Assembly: GCA_903918705.1 (NCBI GenBank)
Contig: CAIXFP010000822.1
Coordinates: forward strand, 1-16,909
DNA from: an uncultured Pseudomonadota bacterium
Lineage (GTDB): Bacteria; Pseudomonadota; Gammaproteobacteria; Burkholderiales; Thiobacillaceae
DNA: 16,909 nucleotides
Direction: 5' to 3'
The notes beneath the pieces were generated by a model. It was not told the DNA's origin. It saw only the letters and a program-made list of their open reading frames with translations, and did not search any database. Made by a program: the position numbers and the translations under genes. Shown piece after piece: positions 1 through 7,855 of this stretch (its first letter is position 1; each line of letters opens with the position of its first letter).

Positions 1-1
1 C

Positions 2-463
2 ACGCGGCCGTTCCGGGTGGGGGAATACGTGTCCATCATCGGCGTCGAAGGCCAGGTGGAATTCATCGGCCTGTTCAATACCATCCTGACCCATCCTGAT
101 CGTTCCCGCGTGGTCATCCCCAACCGCAAGATCGCCGGGGAAGTCATGCACAACTACGGCCAGGTGCGGCAGGTGGAAGTGAGCGTGGGGGTGGCCTACG
201 ACACCGACCTGAACCTGGCCCTGGCGGCGGTCGATGCCCTCCTCGCCGCCAACCCGGTGGTGTTGAAAGACCCCGTGCCCCTGGTGCAGGTGGCCAGCCT
301 GGCGGATTCCTCGGTGACCCTCTCGATCCGCCCCTGGGTAGCCGTGGAGGCCTACCCCACGGCCGCCGGGGCCATCAACAAATCCATTGTGGAAACCTTC
401 CGCGCCCGCGGCATCAGCATCCCCTTCCCGCAAACCGAGGTGCGGCTGCTGGGCCAGCCGTGA
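2..463 (+). CDS. MscS-family mechanosensitive ion channel, C-terminal part (5' truncated by window)
   Basis: The protein is a small-conductance mechanosensitive channel of the inner membrane, which opens under membrane tension to release solutes during osmotic downshock. The visible part is the cytoplasmic beta domain and vestibule. The reading frame is open from base 2 and starts with RPFRVGEYV, the conserved strand after the pore helix. It continues with GQVEFIGLFNTIL and the hallmark VVIPNRKI, then an alpha/beta C-terminal domain ending RLLGQP. An in-frame GTG at 17 lies inside the conserved domain and is not the true start. The pore-lining helices lie upstream of the window, so the subfamily (short MscS or long MscK-like) cannot be told. 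The gene converges on the SulP gene with a gap of about 130 bp. Family assignment is secure. Confidence 0.93.
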   Translation, partial: TRPFRVGEYVSIIGVEGQVEFIGLFNTILTHPDRSRVVIPNRKIAGEVMHNYGQVRQVEVSVGVAYDTDLNLALAAVDALLAANPVVLKDPVPLVQVASLADSSVTLSIRPWVAVEAYPTAAGAINKSIVETFRARGISIPFPQTEVRLLGQP

Positions 464-538
464 TCCTCGATTCCTCAGTTGGCCCCTCGTTTGGCTCCGT
501 GAGGCCGCATGGGTGCCGAGGTTCGCGCCTTCGATCAC

Positions 539-557
539 GCTCACCGGTCGGGTGAGC
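539..557. terminator. Possible hairpin terminator between convergent MscS and SulP genes
   Basis: GCTCACC at 539-545 pairs with GGTGAGC at 551-557 around a 5-nt loop, in the gap between two converging genes. No T-run follows on either strand, so an intrinsic terminator is only suggested by the position and the GC-rich stem. Confidence 0.3.
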
Positions 558-594
558 CTGCTACTCCGACTGCAAGCCCGGCGCTGCTGGCGTA

Positions 595-2397
595 TCAGGC
601 TTGGGCCCGCTCTGCCAGGGGGGCTGTGTCGGCCGCGGCGGCGGCGCCGCACTCACGGAAGATGCGCGCCGTGCAGGTGCGGCAGGCATCGTGGTTGATG
701 CGCTTGTAGATTTCCTCGATGGCCTCGGTCTTCGAATCGAACAGATTGGCGCCGCCGATGATTTTCAAAGCCCCGGTTTCCGCCAGTTGTTCCTGCAGGA
801 CGTCCTTGACCCGGATGAAATACAGGCCGCCGCCGGCCGCACGCCGCGTCTCCGCCTCTTCCGCCAGATAGTGGGCGCCGGCCAGATCGATGAAGTTGAT
901 CCCGTGGGCGACGATGGCCACATGCTTCTGTTGGGGGTTGGCCTGGTCCTGGGCCGCCAGGGTTTCGCGGATGTGGGAGGTGGCGCCGAAGAACAGGGAG
1001 CCGTCGATGCGCACGAAGCGGACTTGCGGACATTGCGGCGCGTTTTCGCCATCGGTGAACTTGCGCTTGCTGTTGTACGGGTCCGGGGTGCGTACCCGCA
1101 CTTGCGGTTTGGAGGTGCGCGACAGGTACAGGGACAGGGATAGCAGCACGCCGATGATGATGGCTTCCTCCAGCGCCAGGAACAGGGTGGAGGCGAAGGT
1201 GACCAGCAGGATGGCGGATTCGGCGCGGCTGGTCTTGAGGACGTGGATGATCTCCTCGAAGTCGATCAGGCCCCAGGCCACCAGGAACAGGATGCCGGCC
1301 ATGGCGGCATTGGGCAGGAACTTGGCCCAGGGCGCCACCAGCAGCACCAGCACCAACAGGAATACACCCGCCAGCATGGCGGCGATGGGGGTCTTGGCGC
1401 CGGCGGCGTAGTTGACGCCGCTGCGGTTGAAGGAGCCGGTGGCCACGTAGCCGGAGAAGAAACTGCCGAGCAAGTTGGACAGGCCTTGTCCCACGAATTC
1501 CTGGTTGCCGTCCACGTGCTGGCCGGAGCGGGCGGCCAGGGCGCGGGCGATGGAAACGGCTTCGGTCAGGGCCAGCAGGGTGACGGCCACCACGCCGGAC
1601 GCCACCGCGCGGATGCTGTCGGCGTCGAAGCTGGGGGCGGACAAAGGCGGCATCACGGCGGGCAGGGCGCCCACGGTGGCCAGTGTGATGCCCTTGGACA
1701 TCGTCAGGTAGGTGGCCAGGGCGGAGCCGCCCAGCATGGCGACGATCATGTAGGGCCACTTCGGCAAGAAGCGTTTCACCGCGATGCCCAGCAGCAAGGT
1801 GGCCAGGCCCACAGTAAAGACGCCAGGCTTGATGTCGGCGAAGTGGGTGAACGCCGTGCTCCAGGTCGTGGAGAAGGAGCTGCCGCGGGCGATGGCCAGG
1901 CCGGTGAAGTGCTTCAACTGGTTGGTGGCGATCAGGATCGCCGCCCCCGCGGTGAAGCCGGTGACCACAGAGTGGGAGATGAAGTTGACCAGGGTGCCCA
2001 GCTTGGCGAAGCCCATGACGATCTGGATCAGGCCCACCATGAAGGTCAGGGTCAGCGCCAGGTGGACGTATTGGGCGGAGCCGGGTTCGGCGTGGGGCGA
2101 GAGCACCGAGAACAGGACGATGGAGGCCGCCGTGGTGGGGCCGGAAACCAAATGCCAGGAGGAGCCGAACAGGGCGGCGATCACCGCCGGGATCATGCCG
2201 GCGTAAAGGCCGTATTCCGGCGGCATGCCGGCGATGGTGGCGAAGGCCACGCCTTGCGGCAACGCCACCAGGGCGCCGGTGAGGCCGGCCATGGCGTCGG
2301 CCTTGACGGTGCCCCGGTTGACGCAGGGAAACCATTGCAGGAAGGGCAGCAGGGGGCGGGCCCAGGCGGGGAACTGATCTATGCGGGGTACATTCAT
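595..2397 (-). CDS. SulP-family inorganic anion transporter with C-terminal STAS domain
   Basis: This is a 600-residue inner-membrane permease of the SulP/SLC26 family, which carries sulfate, bicarbonate or related anions by symport or exchange. The substrate cannot be read from sequence. The signature PQGVAFATIAGMPPEYGLYA at residues 47-66 lies in the first helices, followed by about ten further hydrophobic segments up to residue 425. A STAS domain runs from about 455 to 568, with FIDLAGA at 502-508. The tail holds a cysteine cluster, C572, C575 and C583, before an Ala-rich end. The start is the ATG at 2397; its ribosome site is weak. It lies 58 nt behind the stress-like gene in the same direction and is probably cotranscribed with it from the sigma-54 promoter at 2981-2995. 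Length is usual for the family. Confidence 0.96.
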   Translation of the reverse strand: MNVPRIDQFPAWARPLLPFLQWFPCVNRGTVKADAMAGLTGALVALPQGVAFATIAGMPPEYGLYAGMIPAVIAALFGSSWHLVSGPTTAASIVLFSVLSPHAEPGSAQYVHLALTLTFMVGLIQIVMGFAKLGTLVNFISHSVVTGFTAGAAILIATNQLKHFTGLAIARGSSFSTTWSTAFTHFADIKPGVFTVGLATLLLGIAVKRFLPKWPYMIVAMLGGSALATYLTMSKGITLATVGALPAVMPPLSAPSFDADSIRAVASGVVAVTLLALTEAVSIARALAARSGQHVDGNQEFVGQGLSNLLGSFFSGYVATGSFNRSGVNYAAGAKTPIAAMLAGVFLLVLVLLVAPWAKFLPNAAMAGILFLVAWGLIDFEEIIHVLKTSRAESAILLVTFASTLFLALEEAIIIGVLLSLSLYLSRTSKPQVRVRTPDPYNSKRKFTDGENAPQCPQVRFVRIDGSLFFGATSHIRETLAAQDQANPQQKHVAIVAHGINFIDLAGAHYLAEEAETRRAAGGGLYFIRVKDVLQEQLAETGALKIIGGANLFDSKTEAIEEIYKRINHDACRTCTARIFRECGAAAAADTAPLAERAQA

Positions 2398-2455
2398 TTG
2401 ATTGCCGGCTCGATGGTTAAGTGGAATGGAATGGGTGGGAAAGAGGGGCCCTGGC

Positions 2456-2944
2456 TCATGGCTCGACGTTTCGCGCCGAATGCGGCGCCGCTTCCGGATG
2501 CTTCGGGGTGACCAGCACCACCGGCACCGGGGAACGCGGGCCGCGACGGACGCGTGGGAGCGGGTGCACGGGATCGTTCTCGACCCCGGACACGGCGAAC
2601 AGGACGCCGTGCTGGCGTTCCAGGGTTTGCATCACGGCGGCGGCGGAGGCGTTTGCCAGTTGTTCAACGCGCCACTCGATGCCGGACAGTTCCGGCAGAT
2701 AGGCCGCCAGCAGCCCGCGCGCCCGCGCCGGGTCGACCGCCAGCAGCAGCAGGTCGGCCTGCATGCGGCGGCAGGCGCCGATGACATAGTCCATGACATG
2801 TCCGGGCAGGGTGTCGCCCACGCCCAGGGCGATCCATTTGTGGGATGCGGCGGCGGGGGAAGCCTCCACGCCGGGCACCGCGCGCATGTCGCCGGCCGCC
2901 ATTTCGCTCAAGGCTTGTTTGGTCTGGTCGGCAAGGCTTTTCAT
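2456..2944 (-). CDS. Small universal-stress-like alpha/beta protein, probably cotranscribed with SulP
   Basis: The 162-residue protein is not firmly recognised. After a charged N-terminal stretch, residues from about 36 (KWIALGVGDTLPGHVMDYVI) look like the first strand and helix of a universal stress protein or another Rossmann-like fold. A second strand follows (ADLLLLAVD), and a late strand, PVPVVLVTP, lies near the C-terminus, as in UspA-type proteins. No G-2x-G-9x-G(S/T) nucleotide motif is clear, so ATP binding is not claimed. It is the first gene downstream of the sigma-54 promoter, 58 nt ahead of SulP, which suggests a soluble accessory or stress-response role for that transporter. The start is the ATG at 2944. 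The predicted 25-nt leader has no good Shine-Dalgarno, so a start at Met15 (codon at 2900-2902) is possible. Confidence 0.62.
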   Translation of the reverse strand: MKSLADQTKQALSEMAAGDMRAVPGVEASPAAASHKWIALGVGDTLPGHVMDYVIGACRRMQADLLLLAVDPARARGLLAAYLPELSGIEWRVEQLANASAAAVMQTLERQHGVLFAVSGVENDPVHPLPRVRRGPRSPVPVVLVTPKHPEAAPHSARNVEP

Positions 2945-2980
2945 GGGGTGGACAACGCGATGGGGCGGGCTACCTCCTTC

Positions 2981-2995
2981 GCAAGCCCCGTGCCA
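2981..2995 (-). promoter_or_regulatory. Sigma-54 (-24/-12) promoter for the stress-like/SulP operon
   Basis: The minus strand reads TGGCACGGGGCTTGC from 2995 to 2981. It matches the consensus TGGCACG-N4-TTGC, with the invariant GG and GC separated by the required 10 nt. With C2981 taken as -12, transcription would begin near 2969, 25 nt before the ATG at 2944. The strong GGAGG at 2972-2980 would then lie upstream of the transcript start and would not act as a ribosome site. The divergent gene encodes a sigma-54 activator, and enhancer-like dyads lie 65-170 bp upstream. Confidence 0.85.
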
Positions 2996-3007
2996 TCGTT
3001 AAAATAT

Positions 3008-3020
3008 TATCAATGCATTG
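3008..3020 (+). promoter_or_regulatory. Candidate IHF binding site 1
   Basis: TATCAATGCATTG matches the IHF consensus WATCAANNNNTTR at every defined position. It lies between the -24 element (2995) and the first activator dyad (3061), where IHF usually bends DNA at sigma-54 promoters. The consensus is loose and the local DNA is AT-rich, so chance is not excluded. Confidence 0.55.
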
Positions 3021-3060
3021 TTTTTGTTACAAATTTTATGTCATGAAGTCAATTATTATG

Positions 3061-3078
3061 TGTTTCTATAATGAAACA
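3061..3078. promoter_or_regulatory. Activator dyad 1 (TGTTTC-N6-GAAACA) with TATAAT as spacer
   Basis: A perfect inverted repeat, TGTTTC TATAAT GAAACA, has 6-bp arms and a 6-bp spacer. The same dyad recurs at 3129-3146 and 3147-3164, so it is very probably the binding site of a dimeric Fis-type HTH such as that of the divergent regulator. The spacer is a consensus sigma-70 -10 hexamer; if used rightward it would transcribe the regulator gene, and bound regulator would cover it. The best -35 candidate, TGAAGT at 3044, is poor. Confidence 0.75.
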
Positions 3079-3096
3079 TAATGCGATATGTAATCG

Positions 3097-3109
3097 TAAA
3101 CTATTGATT
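3097..3109 (-). promoter_or_regulatory. Candidate IHF binding site 2 (reverse orientation)
   Basis: TAAACTATTGATT fits the reverse form of the IHF consensus, YAANNNNTTGATW, exactly. It lies between dyad 1 and the dyad 2/3 pair, so a bend here could bring the two activator clusters together. The motif is common in AT-rich DNA. Confidence 0.45.
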
Positions 3110-3128
3110 AATAATGAATCGAACTTCG

Positions 3129-3146
3129 TGTTTTACAATAGAAACA
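3129..3146. promoter_or_regulatory. Activator dyad 2 (TGTTTT-N6-GAAACA)
   Basis: TGTTTT ACAATA GAAACA matches the dyad at 3061-3078 in arm length and spacer, with one arm mismatch (T for C). It directly abuts dyad 3, so the junction forms the perfect 12-bp palindrome GAAACATGTTTC at 3141-3152. Confidence 0.65.
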
Positions 3147-3164
3147 TGTTTCCATAATGAAACA
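3147..3164. promoter_or_regulatory. Activator dyad 3 (TGTTTC-N6-GAAACA)
   Basis: TGTTTC CATAAT GAAACA has perfect arms and differs from dyad 1 by one spacer base. It lies about 180 bp upstream of the predicted sigma-54 start and about 60 bp ahead of the regulator ATG. Two abutting 18-bp sites would suit two dimers or a hexamer-nucleating array of the activator. Confidence 0.75.
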
Positions 3165-3225
3165 AGTTAGCATCTGATGCGCGGAGCGCCATCCCGGCGC
3201 CCACGCTTACCCGCCGAGGCCAGCC

Positions 3226-4590
<1,365 letters not shown>

Positions 4591-4596
4591 GCCCGG

Positions 4597-4926
4597 CTAC
4601 TTCGCCGGCAAGGAGCGGCAGAAATCCAGGCAACGCGCCACCCAGTCCGACAATTCCGCGTCATCGGCGGTCCCCGCCGGATCGACGCACACATAACCCG
4701 TCATGGGCTTGCCGGTGAAATCCATCACCCGCGTGTGGGGGCGCGTCAACGCCTGCGCGTAGCCGGCGGGCCCCACCCGCGCCAACAGCGCGTCATGCAG
4801 CACGCCGACGGCCATATTGCCCCGGCACATGAAGGCCAGGCCGCCGAACATCTTCTTCTCCGTGATGCCGGGCTGCTCCGACAGGCTTTCGCGGATGCGC
4901 TGGGCAAGGCCTTCGTCGTAGGGCAT
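4597..4926 (-). CDS. TfoX N-terminal-domain protein
   Basis: The 109-residue protein consists of a single TfoX N-terminal domain. Recognisable features are the start MPYDEGLAQRIRESL, the core KKMFGGLAFMCRGNMAVGV, then GKPMTGYVCVDP and a C-terminal helix. In gammaproteobacteria TfoX (Sxy) promotes competence-gene expression with CRP, but it has an extra C-terminal domain that is absent here. Stand-alone N-domain proteins are widespread and mostly uncharacterised, so no competence role is claimed. The start is the ATG at 4926, with GGAG 7 nt upstream. An upstream TTG (4947) would overlap the HipA gene and has no such site. The ATG follows the HipA-family stop by 13 nt in the same direction, so the gene may be the third in the DUF262-HipA operon. 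It converges on the sigma-54 regulator with 6 bp between stop codons. Confidence 0.9.
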   Translation of the reverse strand: MPYDEGLAQRIRESLSEQPGITEKKMFGGLAFMCRGNMAVGVLHDALLARVGPAGYAQALTRPHTRVMDFTGKPMTGYVCVDPAGTADDAELSDWVARCLDFCRSLPAK

Positions 4927-4939
4927 GGGGTGTCTCCGT

Positions 4940-6166
4940 TCAGGCAAGGATGGGCAAGCGGGAGCGGATCAGGGGAATGCGACCAAAGTGCGCCTCCATG
5001 CGTTCCCGTGCCTGGGCGGCGAAACCAAAGTGGCGACCCGAATCACGCCAGGCACCGAGGACGGCGTCCAGGGCCGCGTCGACCCGTTCCTCCATGTGCT
5101 TCTCGTCTTCCCCGATCTTGCGCGCCAGGCGCCGGAATGCCGCCATGCTCACGTCTTCCCAGCGTTTCGAGCCACCCAGGTTCAGGGCCAGTCTGTCCTC
5201 AGACTGGTACTGAAGGGTGGAAACGAGATCGTAGGCAGGGGAAAGCTCGGCCTGGACGCCATCCGGGTAGATCAGGCTCCAGTTCTTGTGATGGGCATCG
5301 CCATTTCCGGAGACGATGACGAAGGCCAGGCGGCGGATGAATTCGTCCAGGCCGCGCTCCCCGGTGAGGGCCAGGATCAGGCGGGCTAGGGTTTCGTAGT
5401 TGTAGCGCTCGTATTTCTCCTCCGGATAGAGGCCGAGGATTTGCGCAAAATCCTCCATGTGCAACCGCTGTTCCGGGGTGGGCCGATCGAAGCGGCGGAT
5501 GGCCAAGGCATACTGTTCCGCGAAGCTGCCATAAGAAGCCGGCAATCCGAAAATGGCCGCGGTTTCCACCAATTCCACTTCCGGTACCTGAATCCCGCTC
5601 CGCTGTGCCCAAAGCAAGGTGGCGTATTCGTTTTCCGGCACCTTGGGGTAACGGGCATCGGGAAGTTTCGCTATCCAGTCGCCCCCCCGTCCGCTGACCG
5701 GGATGGTCAGGCCGCGGTCCGACTTGCGAGCGGAAAATTTGAGCTGCACCCCGGCCAGGGAAAAATGCCAGGCGTCTTGCGCCGCCTTGCGTTCCAAAGC
5801 ATCTTGCTCGGCCTCTTCTGCATCGGGTTCGCCTGCCGCAGCGTCGGCGACGATGCGCACCGCGCCGGGCATATCCTCGCCCAGGTGGCGCAGAAGGAAG
5901 AACTCCCGAGAGGGTTGCACACCTGCCTGCTTCGCCACCAGTTCCCGCAATGGCCCTTCCGGCAGCAGGTTGGAGAACCAGGAAGGCACGCGGTTGCGGG
6001 TGTGCTTGACCTGGTCCAGGTCGTCCAGGAAAGCTTGTCCCAATACCGGGCGCGGATAGGCCTGTTTGTAGGATTCGAGCAGGCGGAAAGCGCTGCCGTC
6101 GCGACTATCCAGGCTGAGCAGGCCCACCGGGGTGTCATGCAGGAACACGCGAAGGGTGCTGGCCAT
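4940..6166 (-). CDS. HipA-family serine/threonine kinase (toxin-like)
   Basis: The 408-residue protein has the HipA N-terminal (HipA_N) domain at about 3-105, with FSNLLPEGPLRELVAK at 64-79, followed by the kinase core. In the core, SLAGVQLKFSA (136-146) corresponds to the HipA loop carrying the autophosphorylated serine, here perhaps S136. K167 in WIAKLP is the likely ATP lysine. Further motifs are AIRRFDR (222-228), the catalytic loop NGDAHHKN (288-295, with D290 and N295) and the metal-binding D313 in PAYDLV. All catalytic residues are present, so an active kinase is expected. E. coli HipA phosphorylates GltX and causes persistence; the target here is unknown. Its ATG follows the DUF262 stop codon with no gap, with GAGGAAGG just upstream, which implies translational coupling. 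No HipB-like HTH antitoxin is adjacent or fused. Confidence 0.93.
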   Translation of the reverse strand: MASTLRVFLHDTPVGLLSLDSRDGSAFRLLESYKQAYPRPVLGQAFLDDLDQVKHTRNRVPSWFSNLLPEGPLRELVAKQAGVQPSREFFLLRHLGEDMPGAVRIVADAAAGEPDAEEAEQDALERKAAQDAWHFSLAGVQLKFSARKSDRGLTIPVSGRGGDWIAKLPDARYPKVPENEYATLLWAQRSGIQVPEVELVETAAIFGLPASYGSFAEQYALAIRRFDRPTPEQRLHMEDFAQILGLYPEEKYERYNYETLARLILALTGERGLDEFIRRLAFVIVSGNGDAHHKNWSLIYPDGVQAELSPAYDLVSTLQYQSEDRLALNLGGSKRWEDVSMAAFRRLARKIGEDEKHMEERVDAALDAVLGAWRDSGRHFGFAAQARERMEAHFGRIPLIRSRLPILA

Positions 6167-7792
6167 TCAGCCTTCCTCTTCGATCAGCAGGGATTGCAGG
6201 GAGGGCCGATCGCTCTCGTCCCAGCGGGCATGGCGGGCGAAGAAGCGCTGGAAGTGGTTGTGCAGGAAGGCGGCGCGTTGATTCAGGAAGGAAGCACTGT
6301 TCTTTGCGAGCAAAGCCTCGAGTGCGTCTTGCGTGATGCCATGAGTGGCCAGGATGTCCAGGTTGGCTTGTTCCAGCATCCGCCGCAGCTTGGCGCGCGG
6401 CGGATGCATCAGCCGGTTGGCGACCGATTGCTCCAGACCTGGGCGGCTGCCAGAAATGACGGCAGGCAGGGAAATGTGAAGGTCTTCGCCGACCAGTCCC
6501 CAGCCATTGCCGAGGTAGATTTGCTCGCCACTTTCCAAATCCCGCGGCCCCAGAGCCATCAGCGCCAGCGCCTGCAACTTACTCGCGGCGAAGCTGAACT
6601 TGAATGGGCGATCCACGTCCGGCAAGGCATCGGGCCGATGCTCTACCATTTCCAGCAGACGCTGCACGGAAGTCTCCTCGCCGCCCGTGAGAATGCGTTC
6701 CAGGTTGGAGCGGGTGGACACGGTATCGCCGCGATGGGCGCCGTTCAGTGCGCCGCGCCAGACCCAGCGCGCCAGCAACTCGCGGGAACGCGGTTGTGGA
6801 CTGGGATAGAAATGGAAGAATTTTCCCAGCAGCACGAACGGCTGTTTGTAAGGCAACAGGTCGTAGCGCGGGATGCCGGCACCCTGCATCAGAAACTGGA
6901 TGACCCGTTTCGCGGTTTCCGTGGTCTGGCGGTAGGCCTGCTCCGCCGCGGCCTCGGAGAGCCGCATCGGCCCCGCGCCCACACGTTCGCTCACATCCTC
7001 GCCCTGCAACACTCGCAGCAGGCGGTACAGCAGTTTGTCGTCTACCCGGCCGAAATCGAGTTCCTCCAACTCGGCGGCGATCTGCGGGATGGTGGCGGGG
7101 CGACTGGGTGACCGCGCACCGTGGAGGGCGTCGAACACCTCGGATTGCAACAGCTTCTTGCCGGTGGAGTTGATCCGGCCGAACACCTCGCGCAGGGTTT
7201 CCTCGCGTTCGGTGCGCACCAGATAGGCGGGAATGTCGTATTCCCGAATACGCCGCCCCAGGGTAAAAGCCCGTTCGCGCCGCTCCTTGTTTTCGGCAGT
7301 ATGGGCAAAAACCCACTGCATCAGCCTTTCCGATTCCAGTACCTCGGTCATCGGCAGCCAGCGCGAGGGATCTGCTTCGCGCTCAGGTGGAGGGGGCAGG
7401 AAACGGGCTTGGTCCAGATCGAAATAAAGGGCGAAGTCATCCTGGTCCGGGTGCGGCGCCAGCAATACCCGCGCCAGGGAAACCAGGCGTTGTTGTCCGT
7501 CCACCACCCAGAGGGCATCGCTGCGCGCCGGCGCGGTGATGCGTACCGTGCCGAACGTGATCTCGCCCGCTTCGGCACGAGTCTCCCAGAACAGCAGCGT
7601 GCCGATGGGGAAGCCGCGGTACAGGCTGTCGAAGAGCTTGGCTGCATCCTCCCGCTTCCACTTGATGCCGCGTTGAAAGGAAGGAATCCGCATCCGTCCC
7701 TGGCGCAATTCCCCAAGCCAGTCCTCCAACTTGAACGCCCGCGCCTCGGGGCGGCGTTCTAGGGTTTCCGGGATGTCGTCGTTGTTGTTCAT
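6167..7792 (-). CDS. DUF262 (GmrSD N-terminal-like) protein
   Basis: The 541-residue protein has an N-terminal DUF262 domain of the ParB/sulfiredoxin-like fold. Motifs visible are IPSFQRGIKWKREDAAKLFD (36-55), YRGFPIGTLLFW (58-69), the hallmark VVDGQQRL (96-103) and VFGRINSTGKKL (203-214). In GmrS and SspE this domain binds or hydrolyses nucleotides and senses DNA modification, and is joined to a DUF1524 HNH nuclease. Here the C-terminal 300 residues are helical and show no HNH motif, so it would be a sensor/NTPase half without its own nuclease. It is the first gene of an apparent operon with the HipA-family kinase. The start is the ATG at 7792, with AGGA 8 nt upstream. It may sense a trigger or restrain the kinase; both roles are inference. 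Confidence 0.92.
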   Translation of the reverse strand: MNNNDDIPETLERRPEARAFKLEDWLGELRQGRMRIPSFQRGIKWKREDAAKLFDSLYRGFPIGTLLFWETRAEAGEITFGTVRITAPARSDALWVVDGQQRLVSLARVLLAPHPDQDDFALYFDLDQARFLPPPPEREADPSRWLPMTEVLESERLMQWVFAHTAENKERRERAFTLGRRIREYDIPAYLVRTEREETLREVFGRINSTGKKLLQSEVFDALHGARSPSRPATIPQIAAELEELDFGRVDDKLLYRLLRVLQGEDVSERVGAGPMRLSEAAAEQAYRQTTETAKRVIQFLMQGAGIPRYDLLPYKQPFVLLGKFFHFYPSPQPRSRELLARWVWRGALNGAHRGDTVSTRSNLERILTGGEETSVQRLLEMVEHRPDALPDVDRPFKFSFAASKLQALALMALGPRDLESGEQIYLGNGWGLVGEDLHISLPAVISGSRPGLEQSVANRLMHPPRAKLRRMLEQANLDILATHGITQDALEALLAKNSASFLNQRAAFLHNHFQRFFARHARWDESDRPSLQSLLIEEEG

Positions 7793-7855
7793 TGCTGCTT
7801 TCCTGAGCGTCTCTGCTGGACTGCCCGGAAGTTTGGCGGAAAAGGCGGGTTATGT

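Noticed and set aside
595..2397. Naming the SulP gene a sulfate or bicarbonate transporter
   Set aside because: The family carries several anions and no neighbour (e.g. carbonic anhydrase or sulfur-assimilation gene) fixes the substrate.
1243..2511. 422-codon plus-strand open frame opposite SulP
   Set aside because: Gly/Gln/His-rich shadow of the SulP gene, without family features.
2972..2980. Strong GGAGG (minus strand) as the ribosome site of the stress-like gene
   Set aside because: It is 27 nt from the ATG with no in-frame start nearer, and it lies upstream of the transcript start predicted from the sigma-54 promoter.
4924..4947. TTG at 4947 as start of the TfoX-domain gene
   Set aside because: It overlaps the HipA-family stop and has no ribosome site; the ATG at 4926 has GGAG at 7 nt and begins the conserved domain.
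5441..7111. 556-codon plus-strand open frame across the HipA and DUF262 genes
   Set aside because: Crosses the junction of two recognised opposite-strand genes; no coherent domain.
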